The notes beneath the pieces are model-generated. The model ran no database searches. It was given only the letters and a program-made list of their open reading frames with translations, and was not told where the DNA came from. This document shows, piece by piece, positions 62,828-64,000 of a DNA stretch of 64,000 nucleotides. The DNA is from Megaleporinus macrocephalus (taxonomy: Eukaryota; Chordata; Actinopteri; Characiformes; Anostomidae): positions 1,826,486-1,890,485 of the forward strand of contig CM038721.1 in the NCBI GenBank assembly GCA_021613375.1, given 5' to 3'. A program made the position numbers and the translations under genes. Numbering within the stretch: the stretch's first letter is position 1; each line of letters opens with the position of its first letter.

Positions 62828-64000
62828 AGTGTTGGTGATGATAAAGGAATGAAGGAACAGTGTTGGTGATGATAAAGGAATGAAGGGATGAAGGAACAGT
62901 GTTGGTGATGATAAAGGAATGAAGGAACAGTGTTGGTGATGATAAAGGAATGAAGGTATGAAGGAACAGTGTTGGTGATGATAAAGGAATGAAGGAACAG
63001 TGTTGGTGATGATAAAGGAATGAAGGAACAGTGTTGGTGATGATAAAGGAATGAAGGTATGAAGAAACAGTGTTGGTGATGATAAAGGAATGAAGGTATG
63101 AAGGAACAGTGTTGGTGATGATAAAGGAATGAAGGTATGAAGGAACAGTGTTGGTGATGATAAAGGAATGAAGGAACAGTGTTGGTGATGATAAAGGAAT
63201 GAAGGAACAGTGTTGGTGATGATAAAGGAATGAAGGTATGAAGAAACAGTGTTGGTGATGATAAAGGAATGAAGGTATGAAGAAACAGTGTTGGTGATGA
63301 TAAAGGAATGAAGGGATGAAGAAACAGTGTTGGTGATGATAAAGGAATGAAGGGATGAAGAAACAGTGTTGGTGATGATAAAGGAATGAAGGGATTAAGG
63401 AACACTGTTGGTGATGATAAAGGAATGAAGGAACAGTGTTGGTGATGATAAAGGAATGAAGGTATGAAGGAACAGTGTTGGTGATGATAAAGGAATGAAG
63501 GAACAGTGTTGGTGATGATAAAGGAATGAAGGAGCAGTGTTGGTGATGATAAAGGAATGAAGGGATGAAGAAACAGTGTTGGTGATGATAAAGGAATGAA
63601 GGGATGAAGAAACAGTGTTGGTGATGATAAAGGAATGAAGGGATTAAGGAACACTGTTGGTGATGATAAAGGAATGAAGGGATTAAGGAACACTGTTGGT
63701 GATGATAAAGGAATGAAGGGATTAAGGAACACTGTTGGTGATGATAAAGGAATGAAGGGATGAATGAACAGTGTTGTTGATGATAAAGGAATGAAGGGAT
63801 GAAGGAACAGTGTTGGTGATGATAAAGGAATAAATGGATGAAGGAACAGTGTTGGTGATGATAAAGGAATGAAGGGATGAAGGAACAGTGTTGGTGATGA
63901 TGATAAAGGAATGAAGGAACAGTGTTGGTGATGATAAAGGAATGAAGGGATGAAGGAACAGCGTTGGTGATGATAAAGGAATGAAGGGATGAAGGAACAG
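62828..64000. repeat. Minisatellite, 31/39-bp unit, continuing past the right edge
   Basis: Two alternating unit lengths: 31 bp (aatgaaggaacagtgttggt plus gatgataaagg) and 39 bp, which adds an 8-bp ggatgaag or gtatgaag. About 34 units are visible. The minus strand is open for 337 codons (FIPLSSPTVFLNP cycle) purely because the unit lacks stops on that strand. Confidence 0.97.

Noticed and set aside
62719..63732. 337-codon minus-strand proline/serine-rich open frame
   Set aside because: Created by a stop-free minisatellite; frame changes with each unit-length variant.

Overview
This window is vertebrate nuclear DNA, almost certainly from a teleost fish. It holds Tc1-like and BED-finger hAT-like transposon remnants, L2-type LINE 3' tails, many small inverted-repeat elements, long AT/GT/CT microsatellites and an unusual load of minisatellites. 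An otophysan (characin, catfish or knifefish relative) would fit the repeat types, but that is an impression only. There is no bacterial, plasmid or viral architecture and no CRISPR array.

Only one protein-coding gene can be supported: the 5' end of an insulin-like growth factor 1 receptor gene (igf1r; igf1ra versus igf1rb not resolved) on the minus strand. Its first coding exon (20055-20148) encodes a 30-residue signal peptide plus the first mature residue. It is joined by a 5.6 kb phase-1 intron to exon 2 (13890-14450), which encodes the L1 ligand-binding domain and the start of the cysteine-rich region. A GC- and CpG-rich block at about 20420-21260 lies where the long 5'UTR and TATA-less promoter should be. 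Intron 2 runs off the left edge; no exon 3 was recognised.

Layout: 1-13889 is igf1r intron 2, with dispersed repeats, a Tc1-like transposase remnant and a 2.07 kb array of 20-bp units. 13890-20148 is exon 2, intron 1 and exon 1. 20149-21260 is 5'UTR and promoter. 21260-64000 is upstream intergenic DNA made largely of tandem arrays: 37 bp (24.7-27.35 kb, inside a LINE inside a Tc1 element), 53 bp (28.7-32.15 kb), 36 bp (32.4-33.97 kb), 84 bp (35.7-36.1 kb), 43 bp (37.9-39.0 kb, inside a THAP-containing element), a CT tract (39.7-41.0 kb), 49 bp (41.5-42.6 kb), 90 bp (45.6-47.7 kb), GT-rich units (48.5-49.4 and 52.3-52.9 kb), 45 bp (50.2-51.8 kb), 51 bp (59.9-60.2 kb) and 31/39 bp (62.8 kb to the right edge). 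Together these are about 20 kb, close to a third of the window.

The most interesting pattern is that several arrays appear to be born inside dispersed repeats. In two cases (20-bp and 51-bp arrays) the window also contains a second copy of the same repeat holding only one unit, so the ancestral state can be read beside the expanded one. Most very long open frames here (up to 757 codons) are by-products of stop-free tandem repeats, not genes.
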